A stretch of DNA of 64,000 nucleotides from contig ATWE01000006.1 of NCBI GenBank assembly GCA_000421085.1, forward strand, positions 300,151 through 364,150, read 5' to 3'. Below, in pieces: positions 9,337-17,330 of this stretch (position 1 is the first letter of the stretch; the number at the start of each line of letters is the position of its first letter). Below the pieces are notes generated by a model, which worked only from the letters and a program-made list of their open reading frames with translations, was not told the origin of the DNA and searched no databases. The position numbers and the translations under genes are program-made. This stretch comes from Ensifer sp. USDA 6670 (GTDB lineage Bacteria > Pseudomonadota > Alphaproteobacteria > Rhizobiales > Rhizobiaceae).

Positions 9337-10242
9337 TCAATGCACGTCGAAAATCAGTGACTTATGCGCGGCCACGGCTGCGGTGACGCCATCGCCGACC
9401 GCATGCGAGACCGAGCCCGCGCCCCGCGCGGCATCGCCGCAGGCATAGATGCCCTCGACGCTCGTCTCCTTTGCCTCGTTCGTCCGGATATAGGGTCCGA
9501 GCGGCCCGTCCTCGAATTCGCAGCCGAGCGCTGCAGGCAGATCGCTCGCCATGCGGGTGCGCGACGCGACGAACAGGCCTTCGAGAGAAACGGTCCGGCC
9601 GCCATCCAGAACCACGCTCGCCTTCGCTCCGTCAACAGCGACGACCCTCTCCCTTTCGATCTCCACACCGCGCGCTTCCAGCATGGCGGCCTGATCGGCA
9701 TCGGGCTCGAACGCTTCATTGGCGAACAGGGTGGTCGGTCCCCAGTCAGGCAGCATCATGGCCTGATGAAAACTGTGCTCACCGGTTGCGAGAACGCCGA
9801 TGCGGCCCTGCCCGAGCTCATAGCCATGGCAATAGGGGCAGTGAAAGACGGCGCGGCCCCAGCGTTCCTGAAGCCCCGGTATCGACGGCAATTCATCGAC
9901 CACGCCCGTTGCCAGGATCAGCCGCCGGGCCGCGATCTTTTCGCCCTGCAGCGAGACGACCAGATTGGCGCCGTCGCGGCCCGCCGTATCGGCCTTTCCT
10001 TCGACGAAACGCACATTGGGATAGGCCAGCAACTGTTCCCGGCCGTGCGCCGCGATCGCCGCCGGCGCCTCGCCGTCCCGGCTGAGGAACCCATGCGACG
10101 TTTCGGCAAAGCGGTTCCTGCGCGCGCCCGCATCGACGACGACCACGGAGCGTCTGGCTCTGGCCAATTGCAGTGCCGCCGACAGCCCCGCATAGCTTCC
10201 CCCCACGATCGCTACATCTACCGGCATCACATCAACCGCCAT
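9337..10242 (-). CDS. thioredoxin reductase-like NAD(P)/FAD-dependent oxidoreductase
   Basis: A 301-residue two-dinucleotide-fold flavoprotein. The FAD-binding motif VDVAIVGGSYAGLSAALQLA is at the N-terminus, the redox pair CPYC sits in FHCPYCHGYELG (about residue 134), and the C-terminal FAD motif is GIYACGDAARG. It resembles the family between TrxB and BdbD/ferredoxin reductases; without a neighbouring thioredoxin its partner is unknown. GGAGCAGAACC precedes the ATG at 10242, which overlaps the end of the upstream Rrf2 regulator by 11 bp. This points to translational coupling and to joint control by that regulator. It converges with the ankyrin gene with a 4-bp gap. Confidence 0.88.
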   Translation of the reverse strand: MAVDVMPVDVAIVGGSYAGLSAALQLARARRSVVVVDAGARRNRFAETSHGFLSRDGEAPAAIAAHGREQLLAYPNVRFVEGKADTAGRDGANLVVSLQGEKIAARRLILATGVVDELPSIPGLQERWGRAVFHCPYCHGYELGQGRIGVLATGEHSFHQAMMLPDWGPTTLFANEAFEPDADQAAMLEARGVEIERERVVAVDGAKASVVLDGGRTVSLEGLFVASRTRMASDLPAALGCEFEDGPLGPYIRTNEAKETSVEGIYACGDAARGAGSVSHAVGDGVTAAVAAHKSLIFDVH

Positions 10243-10690
10243 GGTTCTGCTCCTTCATCTGCTGGCGACGGATCGCCATTCGTCGCTGGAAATCGTTTGA
10301 AAGATCCGCCAGGCTTATTCGTTCCAATCGCTGCATGAGAAGCGCCTCGGCATCCCGGAGCGCCCCGTCCATCGCGGCATTGACCGCCTGCTCCACCACA
10401 CAGCCGGGAGCCTCGGTTCGGTTGCCGATCGCAAATACGGGCGGTTCACCGAGCGCGGCATGCACGTCCGAAAGGCTGATGGTTGCGAGATCGCGCACGA
10501 GCGACCAGCCTCCGCCATGCCCCTTTTCGGAACGGACGAGACCCGCTTCCCTTAAACCCGCCATGGTGCGTCGGACCACGACGGGATTGGTGGAGAGGCA
10601 GGCTGCCAACTCCTCCGAAGTGATGGTTTCACGCTCCGCCATGTGGAGGAGCGCATGCAGGGTAATGGAAAGTCGGCTATCGCGTTTCAT
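10232..10690 (-). CDS. Rrf2 family transcriptional regulator
   Basis: A 152-residue winged-helix regulator. KRDSRLSITLHALLHMAE opens the fold, LSTNPVVVRRTMAGLREAGLV is the recognition region and KGHGGGWSLVR is the wing, all typical of Rrf2. Only one cysteine (PGCVVEQ) lies where Fe-S-binding members have three, so it probably does not carry an IscR/NsrR-type cluster and resembles the YwnA/CymR-like branch. I use the ATG at 10690; a TTG nine bases upstream is possible. A palindrome touches the start codon (10691-10707). It is coupled with the downstream reductase. Confidence 0.9.
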   Translation of the reverse strand: MKRDSRLSITLHALLHMAERETITSEELAACLSTNPVVVRRTMAGLREAGLVRSEKGHGGGWSLVRDLATISLSDVHAALGEPPVFAIGNRTEAPGCVVEQAVNAAMDGALRDAEALLMQRLERISLADLSNDFQRRMAIRRQQMKEQNHGG

Positions 10691-10707
10691 GTAACTCAAT
10701 GTGTTAC
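10691..10707. promoter_or_regulatory. palindrome abutting the Rrf2 gene start, probable autoregulatory operator
   Basis: GTAAC-(7 bases)-GTTAC, a perfect 5-bp inverted repeat, sits immediately before the ATG of the Rrf2 gene. The size and position fit a dimeric winged-helix regulator repressing its own operon. Regulation is inferred from position only. Confidence 0.5.
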
Positions 10708-10831
10708 GTGATACTCAGGAAGTCAAGCTTCGAATCGGGTCCGTGCTCGAAATCAGGCGCGCAATTGCGTGCGGCAAGGCGGTCGAGTAGGGTCGCCGGA
10801 AACGGACGGGAGCGGCTGAGGCCGAAGCGGA

Positions 10832-12037
10832 ATGACACTGTCGGGCAAGCGCATTCTTCTCATCATCGCCGGCGGCATCGCGGCCTATAAAAGCCTCGAT
10901 CTGATCCGCCGCCTGCGCGAGCGCGGCGCCGACGTGCGCCCGGTGATGACGGCGGCGGCGCAGCGTTTCGTGACGCCGCTGACGGTCGGCGCGCTTTCGG
11001 CATCTCACGTTTTCACGGAGCTTTTCTCGCGCGAGGACGAGCAGGATGTCGGCCACATCCGGCTGGCGCGGCATTGCGATCTCGTGGTCGTGGCGCCGGC
11101 AACGGCCGACCTGATGGCAAAGATGGCGCACGGTCACGCCGACGACCTCGCCTCGACGGTGCTCCTGGCGACGGACCGGCCGGTGCTGCTCGCGCCGGCG
11201 ATGAACCCGAGGATGTGGTCGCACCCGGCCACGCGCCGCAACCGCTCGACGCTCGCCGGCGACGGCGTCCGCTTCGTCGGGCCTGCCACCGGCGAAATGG
11301 CCGAGAGCGGCGAGGCAGGGGAAGGCCGCATGGCCGAACCTCTGGAGATCGTCGCGGCGGTCGAGGAATTGTTCAGCGAAGCAAGGCCGCTCGCCGGGCG
11401 CAAGGCCATCGTCACATCCGGACCGACGCACGAGCCGATCGATCCGGTCCGCTACATCGCCAACCGTTCGTCCGGCAAGCAGGGTCACGCGATCGCCGCA
11501 GCACTGGCGCGGCTCGGCGCCGAGGTCACGCTCGTTTCCGGGCCGGTGACGATCGCGGACCCCGCCGGCGTCCGCGTCGTCCGGGTCGAGCGCGCCGAGG
11601 AGATGCGCGATGCCGTACTGGCCGCGCTGCCGGCCGATGTGGCCGTCATGGTGGCAGCCGTTGCCGACTGGCGCGTCGCATCGGCCGCCGGCAACAAGAT
11701 CAAGAAGCGGCCGGGAGAGGCCCCTCCTCCGCTGCAGCTTGCCGAGAATCCCGATATCCTGAAGACCGTCGGCCACCACGGATCGCGGCCGAGGCTCGTG
11801 ATCGGCTTTGCCGCCGAGACCGAGAACGTCTCCGAGAACGGCCGCGCCAAGCTCCAGAAGAAGGGCGCCGATTACATTCTGGCCAACGATGTTTCGCCCG
11901 CAACCGGCATCATGGGCGGCGACCGCAATCGCGTGAAGCTTATCGGCCGTGACGGTACCGAGGAATGGCCGGAAATGGACAAGGAGGATGTCGCGGCGAA
12001 GCTCGCAGCGCTGATCGCGGCGAAGCTTTCATCCTGA
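10832..12037 (+). CDS. coaBC: bifunctional phosphopantothenoylcysteine decarboxylase/phosphopantothenate-cysteine ligase
   Basis: A 401-residue Dfp protein for two steps of coenzyme A synthesis. The N-terminal CoaC flavoprotein half shows GGIAAYKSLDLIRRL, the active-site region HIRLARHCDLVVVAPATADL and the PxMNxxMW motif (PAMNPRMW). The C-terminal CoaB half begins near residue 190 with VTSGPTHEPIDPVRYI and contains the NKIKKRPGE motif that binds the acyl-cytidylate. Its 3' end overlaps the convergent glutamine amidotransferase gene by 9 bp. Confidence 0.96.
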   Translation: MTLSGKRILLIIAGGIAAYKSLDLIRRLRERGADVRPVMTAAAQRFVTPLTVGALSASHVFTELFSREDEQDVGHIRLARHCDLVVVAPATADLMAKMAHGHADDLASTVLLATDRPVLLAPAMNPRMWSHPATRRNRSTLAGDGVRFVGPATGEMAESGEAGEGRMAEPLEIVAAVEELFSEARPLAGRKAIVTSGPTHEPIDPVRYIANRSSGKQGHAIAAALARLGAEVTLVSGPVTIADPAGVRVVRVERAEEMRDAVLAALPADVAVMVAAVADWRVASAAGNKIKKRPGEAPPPLQLAENPDILKTVGHHGSRPRLVIGFAAETENVSENGRAKLQKKGADYILANDVSPATGIMGGDRNRVKLIGRDGTEEWPEMDKEDVAAKLAALIAAKLSS

Positions 12038-12844
12038 GGACAGGCCGGAGGTGGCTGCCATTGCCACGTCGGCCGTCCCGAAAAGGCGCACGTCGACGCC
12101 ATTTTCCCCGACGATGATCGCGGATCCGTCAGGAACCTCCACCCAGGCGCTGTCATCGTCATTAAGCGGCTCGGAGACGAGGCAATAACCGCCACTCGAC
12201 CCCATCGGACCTGCATAGAGCGTGGGAGCTTTCCAGTCCGTGGCATAGCGCACCGCATAAAGATCGCGGCCGTCGGAGAAGGCCGCCGTGAAGCGCACGA
12301 GTGCCGGGCGTCCCAGCCGTTCGGCAAGCCGCTCGACGAAGGCGAGCGCCTCGGCCACGGCACCGAGGGGATCACGGTCGAGACCGAACTGCAGGGCAAG
12401 CAGGAAGAGCAGCTCCGAATCCGTCGTGCCGCTGCGCGCCGAATAGAACTCGTTGTCGAGCATGGTCTCCATCGGCCGCCGCAAATGCTCGAAATCGCCG
12501 ATCTGTCCATTATGCATGAAGGACCAGCGGCCGAAGACGAAGGGATGGCAATTGTCGCGGCGGGTGCCGCCGCCGGTGGCCGCGCGAACGTGGGCGAGAA
12601 ACAGCGGCGAGCGAATCTGCCTCGCGATGCTCTTGAGATTGCAGTCGGACCAGGCGGGCAGGATGTCCCGGTAGCGGCCCGGCTCCGGGCGGTCGCCATA
12701 CCACGCTATTCCGAAGCCGTCGCCATTGGTCGCCGTTTTCGCCCTGACGGCGCAATGGGATTGCTCGATCAGGGAATGCTTGGGCGACGTCACGAGTTCT
12801 TCGAGATAAAGCGGCTCTCCGCGATAGGCTGCCCAACGGCACAT
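12029..12844 (-). CDS. class II glutamine amidotransferase (YafJ-like)
   Basis: A 271-residue Ntn-hydrolase-fold protein. The nucleophile is Cys2 (MCRWAAYRGEPLYLEEL). TNGDGFGIAWYGDR, LAHVRAATGGG and NCHPFVFGRWSFMHNGQI match the glutaminase pocket of the YafJ/EgtC-like family, which lacks a synthase domain. The acceptor of the released ammonia is unknown, and no ergothioneine genes are nearby. It converges with coaBC (9-bp overlap) and is not part of the iol cluster, from which it is divergent. Confidence 0.85.
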   Translation of the reverse strand: MCRWAAYRGEPLYLEELVTSPKHSLIEQSHCAVRAKTATNGDGFGIAWYGDRPEPGRYRDILPAWSDCNLKSIARQIRSPLFLAHVRAATGGGTRRDNCHPFVFGRWSFMHNGQIGDFEHLRRPMETMLDNEFYSARSGTTDSELLFLLALQFGLDRDPLGAVAEALAFVERLAERLGRPALVRFTAAFSDGRDLYAVRYATDWKAPTLYAGPMGSSGGYCLVSEPLNDDDSAWVEVPDGSAIIVGENGVDVRLFGTADVAMAATSGLSSG

Positions 12845-13006
12845 GCTCGATCACTCCGATTTCGCCCGCCATATGAAAGCGATTCGTCCACCACCGTCAC
12901 CAGTGATGTTTCAACGCAACATGGTAAAAATGCGTTAACACATTCCTCCCCAAGCATAGCGGACCGAGCAGGTACGCTCTGTTCCATCAGGCACGCGGAA
13001 ATTTTC

Positions 13007-13019
13007 GAACAAATATTCC
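13007..13019. promoter_or_regulatory. candidate IolR box upstream of iolY
   Basis: GAAC-AAATA-TTCC, followed directly by ATATTGACA, a -35-like element at 13024. ATTCCATATTGAC (13015-13027) is repeated base for base in front of iolC. The motif fits the GGAA-N6-TTCC pattern that I recall being reported for Sinorhizobium IolR, with one mismatch. Operator function is inferred. Confidence 0.6.
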
Positions 13020-13091
13020 ATATTGACAATTCCCGTGCATTTCATTTCATTTCGCCGAGCACGGACGAGGGCCTAGCCCGGGAGAAACGAG

Positions 13092-14222
13092 ATGAGCGGC
13101 AAGCGCAGGCTGGGCATTGGCCTGATCGGGACGGGCTTCATGGGCAAGGCGCATGCCCTTGGATTCACGATCGCCGCACGAGTCTTCGACCTGCCGTTCG
13201 AGCTGGATCTCGTGTCCGTCGCGGACGTGACGCAGGACGGCGCGGAGGCGGCCCGCGGACGGCTCGGCTTCCGCAAGGCGACCGCCGACTGGCGCGAGCT
13301 TCTGAGCGACCCCGAGATCGACATCATCGACATCACGACGCCGAACCTCCTGCATAAGGAAATGGCGCTCGCTGCGATTGCCCGCGGAAAGCACGTCTAT
13401 TGCGAAAAGCCGCTGGCACCGACGGTCGCCGACTGCGCCGAGATGGCCGCCGCGGCGGAAAAGGCCGGCGTCGTCACCCAGGTCGGCTTCAACTATCTCA
13501 AGAACCCGCTCATTTTTCTCGCGAGCGACATCATCGAAAGCGGCGAGATCGGCGAATTACGATCGTTTCGCGGGATTCACGCGGAAGATTTCATGGCGGA
13601 TGAGAGCGTTCCGTGGGGTTGGCGGCTGGACCCGCGCAGCGGCGGCGGTGCCCTCGCCGACATCGGCAGCCACATGATCGCCTGCATGCGCCATCTCGTC
13701 GGGCCGATCCGGTCCGTGCTGGCAGAGACCGTCGTCCACATTCCGCAGCGCCCTGTCGCGCGCGGCGCCACCGAGACCCGGACGGTCGAGGTCGACGACG
13801 TCACGCGGGCATTCGTCCGTTTCGAGAGCGGCGCCAGCGGAAGCTTCGAAGCGAGCTGGATCGCGACCGGCCGCAAGATGCAGCACGATTTCGAGATTTA
13901 CGGCTCCAAGGGAAGCATCGTCTTCACCCAGGAGCGCTTGAACGAGATCAGGATCTACTACGCCGGCGACGACATCAGGAGCCGCGGCTTCCGTACGATC
14001 TGGGCGGGACCGGAGCATCCGCCCTACGGAGCGTTCTGCGTGGCACCGGGCCACCAGATCGGCTTCAACGAGCTGAAGGCGATCGAGGCCAACGAGTTCC
14101 TGGAAGCGATCGCCAAAGGCGGCAAAACCTCGACCGATTTCCGCGAGGGCTACGAAGTCCAGAAGGTCCTTTCCGCGACCTATCACTCCGCAAGGACGAA
14201 CAAGTGGGTGGAGATTGGCTGA
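13092..14222 (+). CDS. iolY: Gfo/Idh/MocA family inositol-linked oxidoreductase
   Basis: A 376-residue NAD(P)-dependent oxidoreductase. The Rossmann motif GIGLIGTGFMGKAHALGF is at the N-terminus and the catalytic-lysine motif is VYCEKPLAPT (about residues 100-109), followed by the C-terminal alpha/beta domain with GGALADIGSH. It carries a promoter motif shared with iolR and iolC, and in Sinorhizobium a gene in this position is named iolY. Family members oxidise myo-inositol or other polyols; the exact substrate is not evident. The main inositol dehydrogenase (idhA) is not in this window. RBS GGGAGAAACGAG supports the start. Confidence 0.85.
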   Translation: MSGKRRLGIGLIGTGFMGKAHALGFTIAARVFDLPFELDLVSVADVTQDGAEAARGRLGFRKATADWRELLSDPEIDIIDITTPNLLHKEMALAAIARGKHVYCEKPLAPTVADCAEMAAAAEKAGVVTQVGFNYLKNPLIFLASDIIESGEIGELRSFRGIHAEDFMADESVPWGWRLDPRSGGGALADIGSHMIACMRHLVGPIRSVLAETVVHIPQRPVARGATETRTVEVDDVTRAFVRFESGASGSFEASWIATGRKMQHDFEIYGSKGSIVFTQERLNEIRIYYAGDDIRSRGFRTIWAGPEHPPYGAFCVAPGHQIGFNELKAIEANEFLEAIAKGGKTSTDFREGYEVQKVLSATYHSARTNKWVEIG

Positions 14223-14276
14223 TCTTGATGGTCCGACTCGCTGTTGTCTTTGCCCCTGGATAAGGGAGTCAAAACG

Positions 14277-14289
14277 GAACATCCGTTCT
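14277..14289. promoter_or_regulatory. candidate IolR box upstream of iolR
   Basis: GAAC-ATCCG-TTCT, 65 bases before the iolR start. It matches the motif at iolY and iolC with one change (T for the last C). This suggests that IolR represses its own gene, as is common for RpiR regulators of sugar pathways. Confidence 0.5.
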
Positions 14290-14354
14290 ATCCCGGCAAC
14301 GGCTGATCCATTAGACTGAGGCAAACGACAGGAACGAGCCCGGAGGCCCGAACG

Positions 14355-15209
14355 ATGCCCACGCCTGAAACGATTGCCGATGTCCCGCAGGATTTCGAAA
14401 CGCTGAAGGCGGTCATCCTCGAGCGCAAGGCGCAGCTGCCGAAACGGCTGAAACAGGTGGCGGCCTACTCGCTCGACAATCCGGACGAGATCGCCTTCGG
14501 AACGGCGGCGAGTATCGCGACTTCGGCCGACGTCCAGCCCTCGACGCTCGTGCGCTTCGCCCAGCACTTCGGCTTCGAAGGCTTTTCGAGCCTGCAGCAG
14601 ATTTTTCGCGCACGCCTGCGGGAGCGCACGCCCGGCTACGAGGAACGGCTGAAGGCGCTGCGCCAGAACGATCACAGCAAGCTCGAAAGCGGATCGATCT
14701 TCAACGGCTTCGTTGCGGCTGCCCATCGCTCGCTCGACAACATCGCGACCTCGGTCGATCCGGAGGCGTTCGAGCGTGCCGTCGGCATTCTCGCCAAGGC
14801 GAACACGATCTATCTCATCGCCAAGCGGCGCTCCTATCCGATCTCCAGCTACATGGCCTACGCTTTCGGCAAGCTGAAGGTGAAGTACCAGCATGTCGGA
14901 ACGGCCGCCGGGATCGACGAGGACATGCTGGCCATGGCAACGAAGGAGGATGCCGCCTTCGCCGTTAGCTTCTCGCCCTACGCGTCGGAAAGCGCCAGCC
15001 AGGCGCGCTTGCTCGCCAACCGCAAGGTACCCGTCGTCTCACTGACCGACTCCGCCTTCTCGCCGCTCGCCGAATCCTCCAGGGTCTGGTTCGAACTGGT
15101 CGAGGCCGATCATGCCGGCTTCCGTTCGCTCTCCGCCAGCATGGCCTTCGCCATGGCGCTGACCGTCGCAATCGCTGAGAAACGGCGCCGCCTTGCCGAG
15201 GGCGAGTGA
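14355..15209 (+). CDS. iolR: RpiR/MurR family transcriptional repressor of inositol catabolism
   Basis: A 284-residue regulator with an N-terminal HTH_6 domain (about residues 15-90; TSADVQPSTLVRFAQHFGFEGFSSLQ is the recognition part, read in two pieces) and a C-terminal SIS sugar-phosphate-binding domain (about 125-265; IYLIAKRRSYPISSYMAYAF opens it). It lies between iolY and iolC on the same strand. In Sinorhizobium, IolR represses the iol genes and responds to a pathway intermediate. That function is taken from the family and the location, not proved by the sequence. Confidence 0.92.
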   Translation: MPTPETIADVPQDFETLKAVILERKAQLPKRLKQVAAYSLDNPDEIAFGTAASIATSADVQPSTLVRFAQHFGFEGFSSLQQIFRARLRERTPGYEERLKALRQNDHSKLESGSIFNGFVAAAHRSLDNIATSVDPEAFERAVGILAKANTIYLIAKRRSYPISSYMAYAFGKLKVKYQHVGTAAGIDEDMLAMATKEDAAFAVSFSPYASESASQARLLANRKVPVVSLTDSAFSPLAESSRVWFELVEADHAGFRSLSASMAFAMALTVAIAEKRRRLAEGE

Positions 15210-15218
15210 GGCAATATA

Positions 15219-15231
15219 GAACGGAAATTCC
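15219..15231. promoter_or_regulatory. candidate IolR box and promoter of iolCDEB
   Basis: GAAC-GGAAA-TTCC, followed by CATATTGACG with a -35-like TTGACG at 15235. A second related half-site, GGAA-TTTATG-TTTC, begins at 15248. The ATTCCATATTGAC core is identical to that before iolY, so the two promoters are probably controlled by the same repressor. Confidence 0.6.
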
Positions 15232-15328
15232 ATATTGACGAAACAACGGAATTTATGTTTCATATGCCCGTCACCCATGGCATAGGCATATTTGTCGGCG
15301 CCGGTCCGGCGTCCGCGGGGAGGAAGCA

Positions 15329-17281
15329 GTGAGCCAGGTTCCATCGGCCCAAATTCCATCAGGTGCGGGTGCCAAGCCCCTCGACCTCATCACGATCGGC
15401 AGAGCTTCGGTCGACCTCTACGGACAGCAGATCGGCACGCGGCTCGAGGATGTGGCGAGCTTCGCCAAATCTGTCGGCGGCTGCCCCTGCAACATTTCCG
15501 TGGGCACAGCGCGCCTCGGCCTGAAATCGGCGCTCCTGACACGCGTCGGCGACGAACAGATGGGCCGCTTCATCCGCGAGCAGCTTCAGCGCGAAGGCGT
15601 CGAGACGCGCGGCATCGTCACCGATCCGGAGCGGCTGACCGCGCTTGCGATCCTCTCCGTCGAGAACGACAAATCCTTCCCGCTCCTTTTCTATCGCGAC
15701 AATTGCGCCGACAACGCGCTTTGTGAGGACGACATATCCGAGGATTTCATCCGTTCCGCGCGCGCGGTCCTCGTCACCGGCACGCATTTCGCCAAACCGA
15801 ATGCGGACGCCGCCCAGCGCAAGGCGATAAGGATCGCCAAGGAAAGCGGCGCCAGGATCGTCTTCGACATCGACTACCGCCCCAATCTATGGGGTCTTGC
15901 GGGCCACGATGCGGGCGAGAGCCGCTACATCGCCTCGGACCGCGTTTCGGCGCATCTGAAGACCGTGCTCGGCGATTGCGACCTGATCGTCGGCACCGAG
16001 GAAGAGGTGCTGATCGCGTCGGGGGAAAGCGACCTCCTCGCGGCACTCAAGACCATCCGCTCGCTCTCCACAGCCACGATCGTGCTCAAACGCGGGCCGA
16101 TGGGCTGCATCGTCTATGATGGACCGATCTCGGACGATCTCGAAGACGGTATCGTCGGCAAGGGTTTTCCAATCGAGGTCTATAACGTTCTCGGCGCCGG
16201 CGACGCCTTCATGTCGGGTTTTCTGCGCGGCTGGCTCACCGGCGAGCCGCACGCGACTTCCGCCACCTGGGCCAACGCCTGCGGCGCCTTCGCGGTATCG
16301 CGCCTGCTTTGCGCGCCGGAAATCCCGACCTGGATCGAACTGCAATATTTCCTCGAACACGGCAGCAAGGAGAAGGCGCTGCGCAAGGACGAGGCGATCA
16401 ACCACGTGCACTGGGCGACGACGCGCCGGCGCGACATCCCGCTCCTGATGGCGCTCGCCGTCGACCATCGCAGCCAGTTCGAGGACATTGCCGAGGGAAA
16501 TCCGGAACTGCTCTCGCGCATCCCGGCCTTCAAGGTGCTCGCCGTCAAGGCGGCGGCAGAGGTGGCTCAAGGCCGCCCCGGCTTCGGCATGCTGATCGAC
16601 GACAAATACGGCCGCGATGCACTCTATGCCGCCGGCGCCCATCGCGACTTCTGGATCGGCAAGCCGATCGAGCTTCCGGGGTCACGGCCGCTCACCTTCG
16701 AATTCAGCCAGGACCTCGGCAGCCGCCTTGTCGACTGGCCGGTCGACCACTGCATAAAGGTGCTTTCCTTCTACCATCCCGACGATCCGGCGGAACTCAA
16801 GGCGGCTCAGGTCGCAAAGTTGCGTTCGGCCTTCGAGGCGGCGCGCAAGGTTGGGCGCGAGATCCTGATCGAGGTCATCGCCGGCAAGCACGGGAAACTC
16901 GACGACCGGACCATTCCGCGGGCGCTCGAAGAGCTCTATGATGCCGGCTTGAAGCCGGACTGGTGGAAGCTCGAGCCGCAAGCGAGCCGCGCCGCCTGGG
17001 CTGCGATCGACGCCGTGATCGAGACGCGCGACCCGCTTTGCCGGGGCGTGGTGCTCCTCGGCCTGGAAGCGCCCTACGAGGTGCTGAAGGAAGGTTTCGC
17101 CGCCGCCAGAACGTCGAAGACGGTCAAGGGATTTGCCGTCGGCCGGACGATCTTCGCCGACGCCGCCAAGGCCTGGCTCGCCGGCAGGATGTCCGACGAG
17201 CAGGCAGTCTCCGACATGGCGGCGAAGTTCAAGGCGCTCGTCGATCTCTGGCTGCGATTGGGTGAGACCAAGGCGGCATAG
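15329..17281 (+). CDS. iolC: 5-dehydro-2-deoxygluconokinase with fused C-terminal DUF2090 domain
   Basis: A 650-residue fusion. Residues about 15-335 are a PfkB-family kinase (N-terminal ITIGRASVDLYGQQ; catalytic VLGAGDAFMSGFLRGWL near 290) that phosphorylates 5-dehydro-2-deoxygluconate in inositol breakdown. Residues about 355-640 are a DUF2090 domain with an aldolase-like TIM-barrel look (LLMALAVDHRSQFEDIAEG and later GFAVGRTIFADAAKAWL). The domain may do the next step, cleavage of the phosphorylated product, which IolJ does in Bacillus; that is an inference. The start is GTG at 15329 with GGGGAGGAAGC before it. Confidence 0.93.
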   Translation: MSQVPSAQIPSGAGAKPLDLITIGRASVDLYGQQIGTRLEDVASFAKSVGGCPCNISVGTARLGLKSALLTRVGDEQMGRFIREQLQREGVETRGIVTDPERLTALAILSVENDKSFPLLFYRDNCADNALCEDDISEDFIRSARAVLVTGTHFAKPNADAAQRKAIRIAKESGARIVFDIDYRPNLWGLAGHDAGESRYIASDRVSAHLKTVLGDCDLIVGTEEEVLIASGESDLLAALKTIRSLSTATIVLKRGPMGCIVYDGPISDDLEDGIVGKGFPIEVYNVLGAGDAFMSGFLRGWLTGEPHATSATWANACGAFAVSRLLCAPEIPTWIELQYFLEHGSKEKALRKDEAINHVHWATTRRRDIPLLMALAVDHRSQFEDIAEGNPELLSRIPAFKVLAVKAAAEVAQGRPGFGMLIDDKYGRDALYAAGAHRDFWIGKPIELPGSRPLTFEFSQDLGSRLVDWPVDHCIKVLSFYHPDDPAELKAAQVAKLRSAFEAARKVGREILIEVIAGKHGKLDDRTIPRALEELYDAGLKPDWWKLEPQASRAAWAAIDAVIETRDPLCRGVVLLGLEAPYEVLKEGFAAARTSKTVKGFAVGRTIFADAAKAWLAGRMSDEQAVSDMAAKFKALVDLWLRLGETKAA

Positions 17282-17330
17282 CGGGCAAATGAAAAGGCGG
17301 CGCAAGGATGCGGCCGCGAGGAGGAAACAA

